Positions 28,380 to 36,851 of a DNA stretch of 64,000 nucleotides are shown piece by piece. The position numbers were made by a program, and so were the translations under genes. Origin of the DNA: Pseudomonas svalbardensis (GTDB lineage: Bacteria > Pseudomonadota > Gammaproteobacteria > Pseudomonadales > Pseudomonadaceae). The stretch is taken from the NCBI RefSeq assembly GCF_030053115.1, contig NZ_CP125619.1:5913001-5977000 (forward strand), written 5' to 3'. Numbering within the stretch: position 1 is the stretch's first letter; each line of letters begins with the position of its first letter. The notes below the pieces were generated by a model. It saw only the letters and a list, made by a program, of their open reading frames with translations, searched no databases and was not told the origin of the DNA.

Positions 28380-29419
28380 TTACTGGATTTCTTCTGGCTT
28401 CACAATCACCCAGTTCTTGTCCGCCGTAACCTGCAACCCTTCCTTGGCCTGAGCCGCGGCGTGCTTGGCCATCATGCCGTTAATCTGGGTCATGTATTTG
28501 TCTTTGCGGTTGACCCACAAGTGGATGCCGCCCTTGGCCACGTCGACATCGTGGAACAGCATGTAACCGTCGCTGGTCGGCGTATCGCCGCCAACCAGTA
28601 CTGGTTTTTTCCACTCGTCGATGTAGGTCAGGATCGCGGAGTGCTTGCCGGCCATCCAGGTCGCCGGAGTCCAAAGGTACGGGGTCAGTTCGAGGCCGAG
28701 GTTAGCCTTTTCGTCATACTTGCCCGCGGTGATCTGCTTGCGCGCCGTGGTCAGCTCGCCGGTCTTCGGATCCTTGAGCAACAAGCTCACGCCGATCACG
28801 TTTTGCGGTTTCACGTTGTAGCCGTACTTCGGATCGGCGGCGACCATGCGCACCAGTTCTTCGGAGGCGGCGGTCATCACGTAGACCTCGATGCCGTTCT
28901 CCATCAGCTTGTTGTACAGCTCTTTCTGACCAGTGAAGATTTTCGGCGGATTGACGTCGAGGTTCTTGACCACGTCGCCTTCGTAGTAAGTCGCCGGAAC
29001 CGGTTTACCGGACGCCATCAACTCATCGACGTAGCCTTTGAGAACACTTGCGCGACCCATGGATAGCAGACCATATCGTCGAGTTCGCAGAGGCGATAGT
29101 AGTAACTGAACAGACTTTCCTTGTGGTCGGCGGTGTCTTTGAACGGCATCAGTTTCAGGGAGGGGTCGAGTTTCTCGCGGGTGATCAGGCCCTTGTTTTC
29201 CATGAACGGCAGCAACGACTCTTCGAGGTCGTAGCGGTAACTGGTGTTGTCCATGTCGAACACCGCGTAGTTACCTTTGTTGGCGTTGGCGGCAATCATT
29301 GCGTCCAGCGCCTTGGCCTGATCGGCTGGCCAATGCTTCAAATCCGTAGCGAAGGCTTGGCCGGCGAGGCCCAAGCAGAGTGCAGCGACCAGAAATTTCG
29401 GTGCGAGCTTCATCGGCAT
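28380..29419 (-). pseudogene. Phosphorylcholine-phosphatase-like (PchP) HAD phosphatase, frameshifted
   Basis: Two overlapping frames encode the two parts of one exported HAD phosphatase. The 5' part (29419 down to 29018) has a signal peptide (about residues 1-24) and motif I, FDMDNT. The 3' part (29060 down to 28380) has motif II (VMTAASEE) and the acidic motif GGDTPTSDGY. DMDNT, (S/T)AA and GDTPxSD are the motifs I recall for P. aeruginosa PchP. At the join, YPWVAQVFS in frame 1 should run into LKGYVDELM in frame 2, but the linking residues are missing. This looks like a short deletion that also shifted the frame, not a homopolymer miscount. As read, the protein stops soon after the join and cannot be active. 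Confidence 0.8.
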
Positions 29420-29668
29420 GCTTTCCTTATTAAAAGACCCTGAATTAAAGACATCGAAGCTAACAAATAAGTGTGACAGCCCTCGTCTGCCCGCGACCGC
29501 CTGCGTCCCTATTGCGCCAGCTGCATCTCTGTCAGCGACACTCGCTTATTCCAAAAACGACAGCATCCAGATGTTTTTGATATTAATTCATTAGATATCA
29601 AGCTGTTAGGCTTGCCGGTTCGCGGCTGCCCCGGAAGGTAGCTGGCACAAGTCTTTATCGGAGTTCCA

Positions 29669-31060
29669 ATGAATCTGCCGCTGATCCTCAATCTGCTGGT
29701 GTTCCTCGCCCTGCTCTTTGGCCTGGCGCAAACCCGTCACACCACATGGAGCCTGGCGAAAAAAGTCCTGCTCGCGTTGGTGCTGGGCGTGGTCTTCGGT
29801 GTGGCTCTGCACACCGTTTACGGTGCCGGCAACCCGGTACTGAAAGCCTCGATCGGCTGGTTCGATCTGGTAGGCAACGGTTACGTGCAGTTGCTGCAAA
29901 TGATCGTGATCCCGCTGGTGTTCGCCTCGATCCTCAGTGCCGTGGCCCGTCTGCACAACGCCTCGTCGCTGGGCAAGATCAGCTTCCTGACCATCGGCAC
30001 GCTGTTGTTTACCACGGCCCTCGCGGCGCTGATCGGTATCGGTTTGACCAACCTGTTTGGTTTGACCGCCGAAGGCCTGGTGGCCGGCACTCAGGAAATG
30101 GCCCGTCTGCAAACCATCCAGACCGACTACGCGGGCAAGGTTGCCGACCTGAATGTGCCGCAGCTGTTGCTGTCGTTCATTCCGCAAAACCCGTTCGCCG
30201 ACCTCGCTCGCGCGAAGCCGACCTCGATCATCAGCGTGGTGATTTTTGCTGCGTTCCTTGGCGTCGCAGCGCTGCAACTGCTGAAAGATGACGTCGAAAA
30301 AGGTCAGAAAGTGATCAACGCCATCGACACCCTGCAAGCCTGGGTGATGCGTCTGGTGCGTCTGGTGATGAAGCTGACCCCGTACGGTGTATTGGCTCTG
30401 ATGACCAAAGTGGTCGCCGGCTCCAACCTGCAGGACATCATCAAACTTGGCAGTTTCGTGGTGGTTTCCTACATCGGACTGGGCCTGATGTTCGTGGTCC
30501 ATGGCTTGCTGGTGTCGGCCGCCGGGATCAATCCGCTGCGCTTTTTCCGCAAGATCTGGCCGGTGCTGACGTTTGCTTTCACCAGCCGCTCCAGCGCCGC
30601 GACCATTCCGCTGAGCATCGAAGCCCAGACCAGCCGTTTGGGTATTCCACAATCCATCGCCAGTTTCGCCGCCTCGTTCGGCGCGACCATTGGCCAGAAT
30701 GGTTGTGCCGGTCTGTACCCGGCGATGTTGGCGGTGATGGTTGCGCCAACCGTGGGCATCAACCCGCTGGACCCGCTGTGGATCGCGACGCTGGTGGCGA
30801 TTGTGACGCTGAGCTCGGCCGGTGTGGCCGGCGTGGGCGGTGGCGCGACGTTTGCCGCGTTGATCGTGCTGCCCGCGATGGGCTTGCCGGTGTCACTGGT
30901 GGCGTTGCTGATTTCGGTTGAGCCGCTGATTGACATGGGCCGTACGGCGTTGAACGTCAGCGGTTCGATAACGGCCGGTGCGATTACCAGCCAGATCATG
31001 CAGCAGACCGATAAAGAACTGCTACATGCGGATGAGCATTCGGAGTTGGCTCACGCTTAA
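29669..31060 (+). CDS. tcyP: L-cystine transporter, sodium:dicarboxylate symporter family (TcyP type)
   Basis: A 463-residue symporter with 8-9 membrane segments plus re-entrant loops. The DAACS-family signature is visible in [18 protein letters not shown], and the preceding serine-rich re-entrant loop reads [19 protein letters not shown]. The N-terminal region ([20 protein letters not shown]) and the overall length match the YdjN/TcyP cystine-uptake subgroup rather than DctA. GGAG lies 5-6 bases before the ATG. Monocistronic. Substrate is inferred from the subgroup resemblance. Confidence 0.82.
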   Translation: MNLPLILNLLVFLALLFGLAQTRHTTWSLAKKVLLALVLGVVFGVALHTVYGAGNPVLKASIGWFDLVGNGYVQLLQMIVIPLVFASILSAVARLHNASSLGKISFLTIGTLLFTTALAALIGIGLTNLFGLTAEGLVAGTQEMARLQTIQTDYAGKVADLNVPQLLLSFIPQNPFADLARAKPTSIISVVIFAAFLGVAALQLLKDDVEKGQKVINAIDTLQAWVMRLVRLVMKLTPYGVLALMTKVVAGSNLQDIIKLGSFVVVSYIGLGLMFVVHGLLVSAAGINPLRFFRKIWPVLTFAFTSRSSAATIPLSIEAQTSRLGIPQSIASFAASFGATIGQNGCAGLYPAMLAVMVAPTVGINPLDPLWIATLVAIVTLSSAGVAGVGGGATFAALIVLPAMGLPVSLVALLISVEPLIDMGRTALNVSGSITAGAITSQIMQQTDKELLHADEHSELAHA

Positions 31061-31078
31061 GTAGCGCCTGATAGTCCG

Positions 31079-31157
31079 CCTTCGCGAGCAAGCCCGCTCC
31101 CACAGTTGATCTTCGGTGTTCATAAGTTCTATGTACACCGCAGGACCAATGTGGGAG
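31079..31157. repeat. Left part of a REP pair interrupted by the IS110-family element
   Basis: CTTCGCGAGCAAGCCCGCTCCCAC at 31080 onward and, after a spacer, the beginning of the inverted copy (AATGTGGGAG, ending 31157). The rest of that second copy (CGGGCTTGCTCGCGAAG) resumes at 32401, after the insertion element. Confidence 0.88.
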
Positions 31158-31257
31158 CAACTGTCTTGATGATCTTTATTCTGAAGGCATATTGATAGAC
31201 AGCTGAATTCCCACAGCTTTACGCCATGCGATGCCCTACAGGAACACCGCGACCCGT

Positions 31258-32187
31258 TTAGGCCAAGGGTTCTTTCCACTCGGTTCGGTCTCGGATCATG
31301 GCGTTCAGCCGTATCAACAACACACGCATACAGGCGATGAGCGCTACTTTTGCGCATTTACCCTTATGACGCAGTGCGTCATACCGCGCTTTGAACTCAG
31401 GCTGTCGCTGAATCACCACCCAGCACGCCATGTACATTGCCCGACGCGCAGCAAACCTGCCGCCGCTAATGTGGCGGGGGCCTTCATGCTTGCCACTGTC
31501 GTCGTTGTAGGGGGCTATGCCTGCCAGCGCTGCAATCTCGTGCCGTCCAACCTCGCCCAGCTCGGGTAAGTAGGCCATCAAGCTGGCTGCCGTCACGAGC
31601 CCTATACCCTTGACCGAGCACAAACGGGCCGTTTTATCACTGTCCAGGTCTTTAGCAGTTTGACGGATCAGCTTTTCTATCGACTTTATGGCTTGGCATA
31701 AATAGTCGATATGACTTCGCAGACAGGGTTTTACCGTGTCAGCAGAGGCTGTTTTAAGGCGCCGTATATCGTCGCCTTGCTGCTGAACAAAATTTTCGCG
31801 CTGCTGTACCAGCGCACGCAAATTGTCCTGTTCAGGGCTGGTGATTCGGTTGCTTGGCGACTTTATGACTTCGGCAAACTGCGCGAGCAGCCGCGCATCT
31901 ATCGGGTCGGTTTTAGCGCGCTGCCCCATGGCCTTGGCAAAATCCCTGGCTCGGCGAGGGTTGATCCGCAAGACTTCGAAGCCGGCAGCCTGAAGCGCTT
32001 TCATGACCTCTCGCTCATAGCCGCCGGTGGCTTCCAGCAATACGCGGCTGACCTGATAGCGCTTTAACCAGTCAATCAGCGCAAGGAAATCACTGGCGGT
32101 ATTGAGGTGACTCGCGCCAACGTCTTGCGGGTTAATCCGAACTTCAAGGGTATCTTTGGAAACATCGATGCCTGCGCAGGAAAACAT
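31258..32187 (-). CDS. IS110-family transposase (DEDD/serine recombinase)
   Basis: A 309-residue bridge-RNA-guided recombinase-type transposase. The RuvC-like DEDD domain shows GIDVSKDTLEV (Asp), LLEATGGYE (Glu) and AKTDPIDARLLAQF (Asp, Asp). The C-terminal Tnp domain shows IPxL-type GLVTAASLMAYLPELG and ISGGRFAARRAMYMACW, where the catalytic serine of this family is located. The length and both domains look intact, so the element may be active. Confidence 0.94.
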   Translation of the reverse strand: MFSCAGIDVSKDTLEVRINPQDVGASHLNTASDFLALIDWLKRYQVSRVLLEATGGYEREVMKALQAAGFEVLRINPRRARDFAKAMGQRAKTDPIDARLLAQFAEVIKSPSNRITSPEQDNLRALVQQRENFVQQQGDDIRRLKTASADTVKPCLRSHIDYLCQAIKSIEKLIRQTAKDLDSDKTARLCSVKGIGLVTAASLMAYLPELGEVGRHEIAALAGIAPYNDDSGKHEGPRHISGGRFAARRAMYMACWVVIQRQPEFKARYDALRHKGKCAKVALIACMRVLLIRLNAMIRDRTEWKEPLA

Positions 32188-32210
32188 AGCCGATCCCTCT
32201 TACACTCAAA

Positions 32211-32371
32211 GGTGAGAGCGCTCTGGCTGGGCACCACGCTTGTAATGTTCGAGGTCGGCTCGTTCAACTGTTCGGGCTCAATAACCAGAGCGGAGAGGTG
32301 AATGGCAGCATGGGCTCCCACACGTGCTTTAAGCACTCCGGGCATTCAGCTTGCCACTCACCGCTCTCACC
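32211..32371 (-). ncRNA. Candidate IS110 bridge RNA in the element's 5' end
   Basis: Between the element end and the transposase start, an outer stem (GGTGAGAGCG/CGCTCTCACC, 32362-32371 with 32211-32220 on the plus strand) encloses two stem-loops. One, closed by TGAATG/CATTCA, holds GCCCG (plus 32339-32343) and TGTGGGAG (plus 32315-32322), matching the two sides of the REP target. The other, closed by CGCTCTGG/CCAGAGCG (32219-32226 with 32285-32292), holds ACAGTTG (plus 32265-32271) and ACAAG (plus 32239-32243), matching the element's own right and left ends. The target loop precedes the donor loop and the transposase, as in IS621. The exact transcript ends are not determinable. Confidence 0.65.
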
Positions 32372-32400
32372 CTCAGTCTAATTCCTGCCCAAGACACAAG

Positions 32401-32420
32401 CGGGCTTGCTCGCGAAGCTT
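32401..32420. repeat. Right remnant of the REP copy interrupted by the IS110-family element
   Basis: CGGGCTTGCTCGCGAAG continues the REP copy that ends at 31157. Removing the element restores one ordinary inverted REP pair. Confidence 0.85.
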
Positions 32421-32933
32421 TTAAGACTTTTCCCACACTTCGAAGTTGTACGCCGGCTTGTCATCCACAGCCGGATTCTCGGTGTTCGACACCAGTTTCC
32501 ACTCTTTCAAATCAAACTCCGGAAACCACGCATCCCCTTCCGGGCTCAGCGCCACGCGCGTCAAATACAACCGATCAGCCCGAGCCATCCCCTGCGCATA
32601 CAATTGCGCGCCGCCAATCAGCATCAGCTCATCGACACCCTGTTCCCGAGCCCACTCTTCAGCGCGAACCACTGCAGCCTCCAGCGACGGATAAACCTCC
32701 GCGCCTTCCAGCAGCAGATCCGCCTGACGACTGACCACGATGTTCAACCGGCCCGGCAACGGACGACCGAGGGAATCCCAGGTCTTGCGACCCATGATGA
32801 TCGGCTTGCCCAGGGTGGTGGCCTTGAAGTATTTGAAGTCCCCCGGCAAGTGCCAGGGCATGCTGTTGTCGACGCCGATCACACGGTTTTCACCGAGGGC
32901 TGCAATCAGGCTGAGGGGGAGTGATTTAGTCAT
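32421..32933 (-). CDS. folA: Dihydrofolate reductase
   Basis: Reduces dihydrofolate to tetrahydrofolate with NADPH, supplying one-carbon metabolism. 170 residues. Visible: LIAALGENRVIGVDNSMPWH (substrate and cofactor loop), MGRKTWDSLGRPLPGRLN, and LMLIGGAQLYAQGM with the conserved GG pair. The target of trimethoprim. thyA, which produces its substrate, is about 14 kb away. Confidence 0.96.
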   Translation of the reverse strand: MTKSLPLSLIAALGENRVIGVDNSMPWHLPGDFKYFKATTLGKPIIMGRKTWDSLGRPLPGRLNIVVSRQADLLLEGAEVYPSLEAAVVRAEEWAREQGVDELMLIGGAQLYAQGMARADRLYLTRVALSPEGDAWFPEFDLKEWKLVSNTENPAVDDKPAYNFEVWEKS

Positions 32934-33018
32934 GCCGGCGAGGATACCAGAGCCTCCCGTACCCCGATAAGCGCCACAGCGGTTATGCTCACCACTGAAC
33001 TAAGCGACGGGATGCCGC

Positions 33019-34389
33019 GTGACTGAACTGAATAACCTCTGGTTGACGGAAACCATTCGCCTGCGCGAAGAACACGCCGGCCCCCTGGATGATCTGGAAG
33101 CCAACCGACTGGCCCGCAGCGCGGGCGGTGATTTGCCGTCACGCATTCAACGCCGCGCCCTGTGGCTGGCGGACCGCGACGGGCTGACCAGCGCCCTCAA
33201 ACATTGGCTGCAAGGTGCGCGGCTGGCACTGTTGGTATTGGCTGTTCTCGCCGTTGCCAGCGGCGCCGGCCTGGCGCTTGCCGCGCTGGGCGACGGACAA
33301 CCCCCGGTCAATGTGTTCTGGGCCTTGGGCAGTTTGCTTGGGCTGAACCTGATTCTGTTGCTGAGCTGGGCGTTGGGCCTTGCCTTCGCCGGCGAACACG
33401 GCGCCACCCTCGGCCGCTTGTGGTTATGGCTCAGCGAAAAACTCGCTCGCGATGCCAAAGCGGCGCAACTGGCGCCGGCCCTGCTGCTATTGCTGCAACG
33501 ACAAAAACTCAATCGCTGGGCGGTCGGCGTACTGGTCAACGGTTTGTGGTTGCTGGCGATGCTCAGCGCTCTGGTGATGCTGTTGATGCTGATGGCGACC
33601 CGGCGTTACGGCTTCGTCTGGGAAACCACCCTCCTCAGCGGCGACACCTTCGTCGCCATGACTCAGGCTCTCGGAGCCCTTCCGGCCATGCTTGGTTTCA
33701 ACGTTCCGACCGTAGAAATGATCCGCGCCAGCGACGATGCCGCGCTGAACATCGAAAGCGCCCGTCAGGCCTGGGCAACATGGCTGGTCGGTGTGTTGGT
33801 GGTCTACGGTGTTTTGCCGCGTCTGTTGTTGGCGCTGTTTTGCCTGTGGCGCTGGAAAACCGGCCAAGCGACATTACATCTGGATTTGAACCTGCCCGGT
33901 TATGCCCAACTGCGCGAACGGCTGATGCCGACCAGTGAACGCCTGGGCATCAGCGACGCTGCGCCAGAGCAATTGCATCGTATTGAAAGCGGCGTCAACG
34001 ACCTGCCAAGCGATGGCGCACTGTTGGTGGCCATCGAGCTGGACGATCAACGCCCCTGGCCGCCGCCACTGCCGAAAACCGTGGGCAACGCCGGGATTCT
34101 CGACAGTCGCGAATCGCGCAACAAACTTCTCGAACAGCTGAGCCGTTTCCCTCCGGCCCGATTGGCCATCGCTTGCGATCCGCGACGTTCGCCAGACCGC
34201 GGCAGTCTGGCACTGATCGCCGAACTGGCGCGCAACGCCAGCGCCACCCGCGTCTGGCTGCTGCAAGCACCACCGGGCGAAGCGCTGGATGCCGAAAGGC
34301 TGGGCGACTGGCACGTGGCGTTGCAGCAGTTGGACTTGCCGTTCGCCGATTGCGCGCCGTTGAACTGGCTGGAGAGCGGTCATGACTAA
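33019..34389 (+). CDS. DUF2868 family membrane protein
   Basis: A 456-residue protein with GTG start. The N-terminus (LRLREEHAGPLDDLEANRLA-type region) is soluble. About five hydrophobic segments lie between residues 65 and 290. The C-terminal soluble domain includes LLVAIELDDQRPWPPPLP and ARLAIACDPRRSPDRGSL. It overlaps the next gene, a GTPase, by 8 bases. The pairing of DUF2868 with a DUF3482 GTPase recurs in Pseudomonas in my recollection, suggesting a membrane protein with a cytoplasmic switch, but no function is established. Confidence 0.82.
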   Translation: MTELNNLWLTETIRLREEHAGPLDDLEANRLARSAGGDLPSRIQRRALWLADRDGLTSALKHWLQGARLALLVLAVLAVASGAGLALAALGDGQPPVNVFWALGSLLGLNLILLLSWALGLAFAGEHGATLGRLWLWLSEKLARDAKAAQLAPALLLLLQRQKLNRWAVGVLVNGLWLLAMLSALVMLLMLMATRRYGFVWETTLLSGDTFVAMTQALGALPAMLGFNVPTVEMIRASDDAALNIESARQAWATWLVGVLVVYGVLPRLLLALFCLWRWKTGQATLHLDLNLPGYAQLRERLMPTSERLGISDAAPEQLHRIESGVNDLPSDGALLVAIELDDQRPWPPPLPKTVGNAGILDSRESRNKLLEQLSRFPPARLAIACDPRRSPDRGSLALIAELARNASATRVWLLQAPPGEALDAERLGDWHVALQQLDLPFADCAPLNWLESGHD

Positions 34390-35758
34390 TCCATGGAAAG
34401 CGCCCTTGAAGCTCGCGGTAGTCGGCCACACCAACGTCGGCAAAACCTCGTTGCTGCGCACCCTGACCCGCGATGTCGGTTTCGGTGAGGTGTCTCATCG
34501 CCCCAGCACCACACGACACGTCGAGGGCGCACGATTGTCGGTGGACGGCGAGCCGTTGCTCGATCTCTTCGACACGCCGGGCCTGGAAGACGCCATCGCC
34601 CTGCTCGACTACCTCGAACGTCTGGAACGACCGGGTGAACGCCTGGACGGCCCGGCACGTCTTGCGCGTTTCCTTGAAGGCAGCGAAGCCCGGCAGCGTT
34701 TCGAACAGGAAGCCAAGGTGCTGCGGCAACTGCTGACCTGCGACGCCGGTCTCTACGTGATCGATGCCCGGGAACCGGTGCTGGCCAAATACCGTGATGA
34801 GCTGGAAGTGTTGGCCAGCTGCGGAAAACCGTTGCTGCCGGTGCTGAATTTTGTCAGCAGCGCCAACCATCGCGAGCCGGATTGGCGCGAAGCGTTGGCA
34901 CGTCTGGGCTTGCACGCCTTGGTGCGTTTCGACAGCGTCGCACCGCCGGAGGATGGCGAACGTCGACTGTATGAAAGCCTCGCACTGCTGCTGGAAAACG
35001 CCCGCCCGCAACTGGAACGCCTGATCGCCGATCAGCAAGCCCAACGCCAGGCCCGGCAACAGAGTGCGGCGCGGCTGATTGCCGAATTATTGATCGACTG
35101 CGCCGCGTGCCGTCGCAGCGTGGTCAGCGAAGCCGAGCAAGAACAGCAGGCCATCAACGAACTGCGCAAAGCGGTTCGACAACGGGAACAACGCTGCGTC
35201 GAAGCGCTGCTCAAGCTCTACGCCTTCCGTCCACAGGACGCGGCGGCCAGTGATCTGCCACTGCTCGATGGCCGCTGGGGTGACGACCTGTTCAACCCGG
35301 AAACCCTGAAACAACTGGGCGTGCGAGTCGGTGGCGGTATCGCGGCCGGCGCGGCAGCCGGCGCCGGGGTCGACTTGCTGGTGGGCGGCCTGACCCTCGG
35401 CGCGGCGGCACTGGCCGGCGCGATTGCCGGCGGCGCCCTGCAAACCGCGCGCAGTTATGGCAGCCGGTTAATGGGCAAGATCAAAGGCCAGCGAGAGCTG
35501 ACCGTCGATGACGGCGTGCTGCGGCTATTAGCATTGCGTCAGCGGCAACTGCTGCAAGCGCTCAATGCGCGTGGGCATGCGGCGATGGACAGCATTCAGG
35601 TGGCCACGCCCCAGGACAAATCCTGGCGCGAAGGCAAACTGCCCGAGGCACTGAACAAGGCGCGGGCGCATCCGCAGTGGTCGCCGCTTAATGCGCATCC
35701 GAAGTTGAATCAGGCGCAAAGGCAGGAACAGATCGAAGTGCTGGCGCAGCAGCTCTGA
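34382..35758 (+). CDS. DUF3482 family GTPase
   Basis: A 458-residue GTP-binding protein of the Era/TrmE-like superfamily. G1 is VVGHTNVGKTSLL (about residues 14-26), G2 Thr lies in HRPSTTRHV, G3 is DLFDTPGLED and G4-like LNFVSSANH (the usual NKxD is not obvious). After a charged helical middle, a Gly/Ala-rich hydrophobic stretch (GGGIAAGAAAGAGVDLLVGG and following, about residues 318-355) looks like a membrane hairpin of the kind found in dynamin-like or YcjX/DUF697-like proteins. It overlaps the DUF2868 gene by 8 bases. Confidence 0.84.
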   Translation: MTNPWKAPLKLAVVGHTNVGKTSLLRTLTRDVGFGEVSHRPSTTRHVEGARLSVDGEPLLDLFDTPGLEDAIALLDYLERLERPGERLDGPARLARFLEGSEARQRFEQEAKVLRQLLTCDAGLYVIDAREPVLAKYRDELEVLASCGKPLLPVLNFVSSANHREPDWREALARLGLHALVRFDSVAPPEDGERRLYESLALLLENARPQLERLIADQQAQRQARQQSAARLIAELLIDCAACRRSVVSEAEQEQQAINELRKAVRQREQRCVEALLKLYAFRPQDAAASDLPLLDGRWGDDLFNPETLKQLGVRVGGGIAAGAAAGAGVDLLVGGLTLGAAALAGAIAGGALQTARSYGSRLMGKIKGQRELTVDDGVLRLLALRQRQLLQALNARGHAAMDSIQVATPQDKSWREGKLPEALNKARAHPQWSPLNAHPKLNQAQRQEQIEVLAQQL

Positions 35759-35762
35759 ACCT

Positions 35763-35794
35763 GATCGTTCCCACGCTCCCGCGTGGGAACGATC
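35763..35794. terminator. Palindromic hairpin, probable bidirectional terminator and dispersed repeat
   Basis: A long stem GATCGTTCCCACGC/GCGTGGGAACGATC with loop TCCC. It lies between convergent genes and overlaps the stop codon of the minus-strand gene. The T tract is weak, and the same palindrome is a known dispersed intergenic repeat in Pseudomonas. Confidence 0.7.
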
Positions 35795-36233
35795 AAAAGC
35801 CGAGCTTCAAAAATTCTCGCACCAGCGACGCGACTCGTCGCCGATCCGTGCGATCAGCACGCCCGTCGTTGTCCACATCCGAACTCAATATCAGCTCGAA
35901 ATCCCCATCATTATCAAGATCACGGGCAGCTGCTTTATAGGCAATCGTCTGCCCTTCATGAAAATGCAGTCGCACCGTTTCCGGCGTGCCATCACCGCCT
36001 GGATTTTCCGAGAAGATCCGTAAGTGGTGCTCCTCGCCTTGCCCCTCGTTGTACCAGGCACACTTCAAATACGTCTTGCCGAAGGTCTTGAGCCACCGAA
36101 GTTCAGCGTCCGTAGCCTCACGCTGTAAATGATCACTTTCAGAAAACCGGTAACGCACGATTCCGTCCTGCCCTTGACCGATCGGCGCTTGGGCGATCAC
36201 TTTCAAGTAGCGCGTCCTCGCGCTCACTTCCAT
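35793..36233 (-). CDS. EF-hand/dockerin-like Asp-rich repeat protein (second of a tandem pair)
   Basis: A 146-residue protein of unknown function, paralogous to the gene upstream. Shared blocks: RYLKVIAQAPIGQGQDG near the N-terminus, LKTFGKTYLKCAWYNEG, DGTPETVRLHFHEGQ and the C-terminal Asp-rich loops DLDNDGDFE and DVDNDGRADRTDRR. These have the DxDxDG spacing of EF-hand or FG-GAP calcium loops. No signal peptide is visible. Its start overlaps the end of the upstream paralogue by 10 bases, so the pair should be translated together. Confidence 0.72.
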   Translation of the reverse strand: MEVSARTRYLKVIAQAPIGQGQDGIVRYRFSESDHLQREATDAELRWLKTFGKTYLKCAWYNEGQGEEHHLRIFSENPGGDGTPETVRLHFHEGQTIAYKAAARDLDNDGDFELILSSDVDNDGRADRTDRRRVASLVREFLKLGF

Positions 36234-36757
36234 TTGAACTTCAGGTAAGTGGCGCTCAGCAACGACACCAAACCACGGTCCAGTGCATCAATATCGCCAT
36301 CGTTATCCACATCAAAGTGGATCGACCAGTCCAGTGTGCCGTTGTTATCCGTGTCGTAGGCAGACGCGGTGTAAGTCAGCGTCTTGTCAGTCGGTTTCCC
36401 GTTGCCTTCGTGAAAATGCAAACGCACGGTATCCGGGCTGCCATCTTCGGCAAAATCCTCGGCGAAGATCTTCAGATAGCGTTTTGTGGAAGCACCGGGA
36501 TTGAACCAGTTGAGTTTGAGACAGGCATTGGCGAAGGTTTTCAGCAGACGCTGGTCAACACTGTTTTCCCTGCCGTTGTTAGTGACGTCGCCCATTTTGT
36601 AATCGACGTTGCCATCAGCATCGAAATCCAGTGCAAAGGCTTTGTTGGCCAGGACATCTTCGCCTGGCGTACAAGCAGGTTCATAGAACTGCAGCAAAAC
36701 AGAATCCGGTCGACCATTGCCGATTCGATCCTGAACGGTGACTTTCAAATAGCGCAT
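36224..36757 (-). CDS. EF-hand/dockerin-like Asp-rich repeat protein (first of a tandem pair)
   Basis: A 177-residue protein of unknown function. The start at MRYLKVTVQD is chosen because AAGGA lies 6 bases upstream; the preceding in-frame ATGs overlap or precede that site. It carries three Asp-rich loops: DFDADGNVDYKMGD, DTDNNGTLDWSIH and DVDNDGDIDALD, with calcium-loop spacing. Its middle and C-terminal blocks (FANACLKLNWFNPG; DGSPDTVRLHFHEGNG) repeat in the downstream gene. No signal peptide or membrane segment is seen, so the location is uncertain. Confidence 0.72.
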   Translation of the reverse strand: MRYLKVTVQDRIGNGRPDSVLLQFYEPACTPGEDVLANKAFALDFDADGNVDYKMGDVTNNGRENSVDQRLLKTFANACLKLNWFNPGASTKRYLKIFAEDFAEDGSPDTVRLHFHEGNGKPTDKTLTYTASAYDTDNNGTLDWSIHFDVDNDGDIDALDRGLVSLLSATYLKFKWK

Positions 36758-36851
36758 GAGCATTCCTTGGCAATTAAAGAAGCTCAAACACTAGCGGCTC
36801 GAAAACCTCGTAGCCATGGCTCGACTTCGCCGTGACAAGTAAGGAGTTTCG

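Larger units (their letters stand above)
31158..32400 (-). mobile_element. IS110-family insertion sequence inserted in a REP sequence
   Basis: A 1243-base element defined by the interrupted REP copy: GTGGGAG at 31151-31157 continues as CGGGCTTGC at 32401. Read on the minus strand, both junctions carry the dinucleotide CT (plus-strand AG at 31156-31157 and 32399-32400), the core known for IS110/IS621 elements. There are no terminal inverted repeats, as expected for the family. The transposase is flanked by a long 5' non-coding end (32188-32400) and a short 3' end (31158-31257), the IS110-group layout rather than IS1111. Confidence 0.88.

Noticed and set aside
28380..29419. Two separate functional genes
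   Set aside because: The two frames carry consecutive motifs of one HAD phosphatase; the second has no signal peptide or motif I of its own.
31158..32400. IS1111-subgroup element
   Set aside because: The long non-coding end is 5' of the transposase, and no subterminal inverted repeats were noticed.
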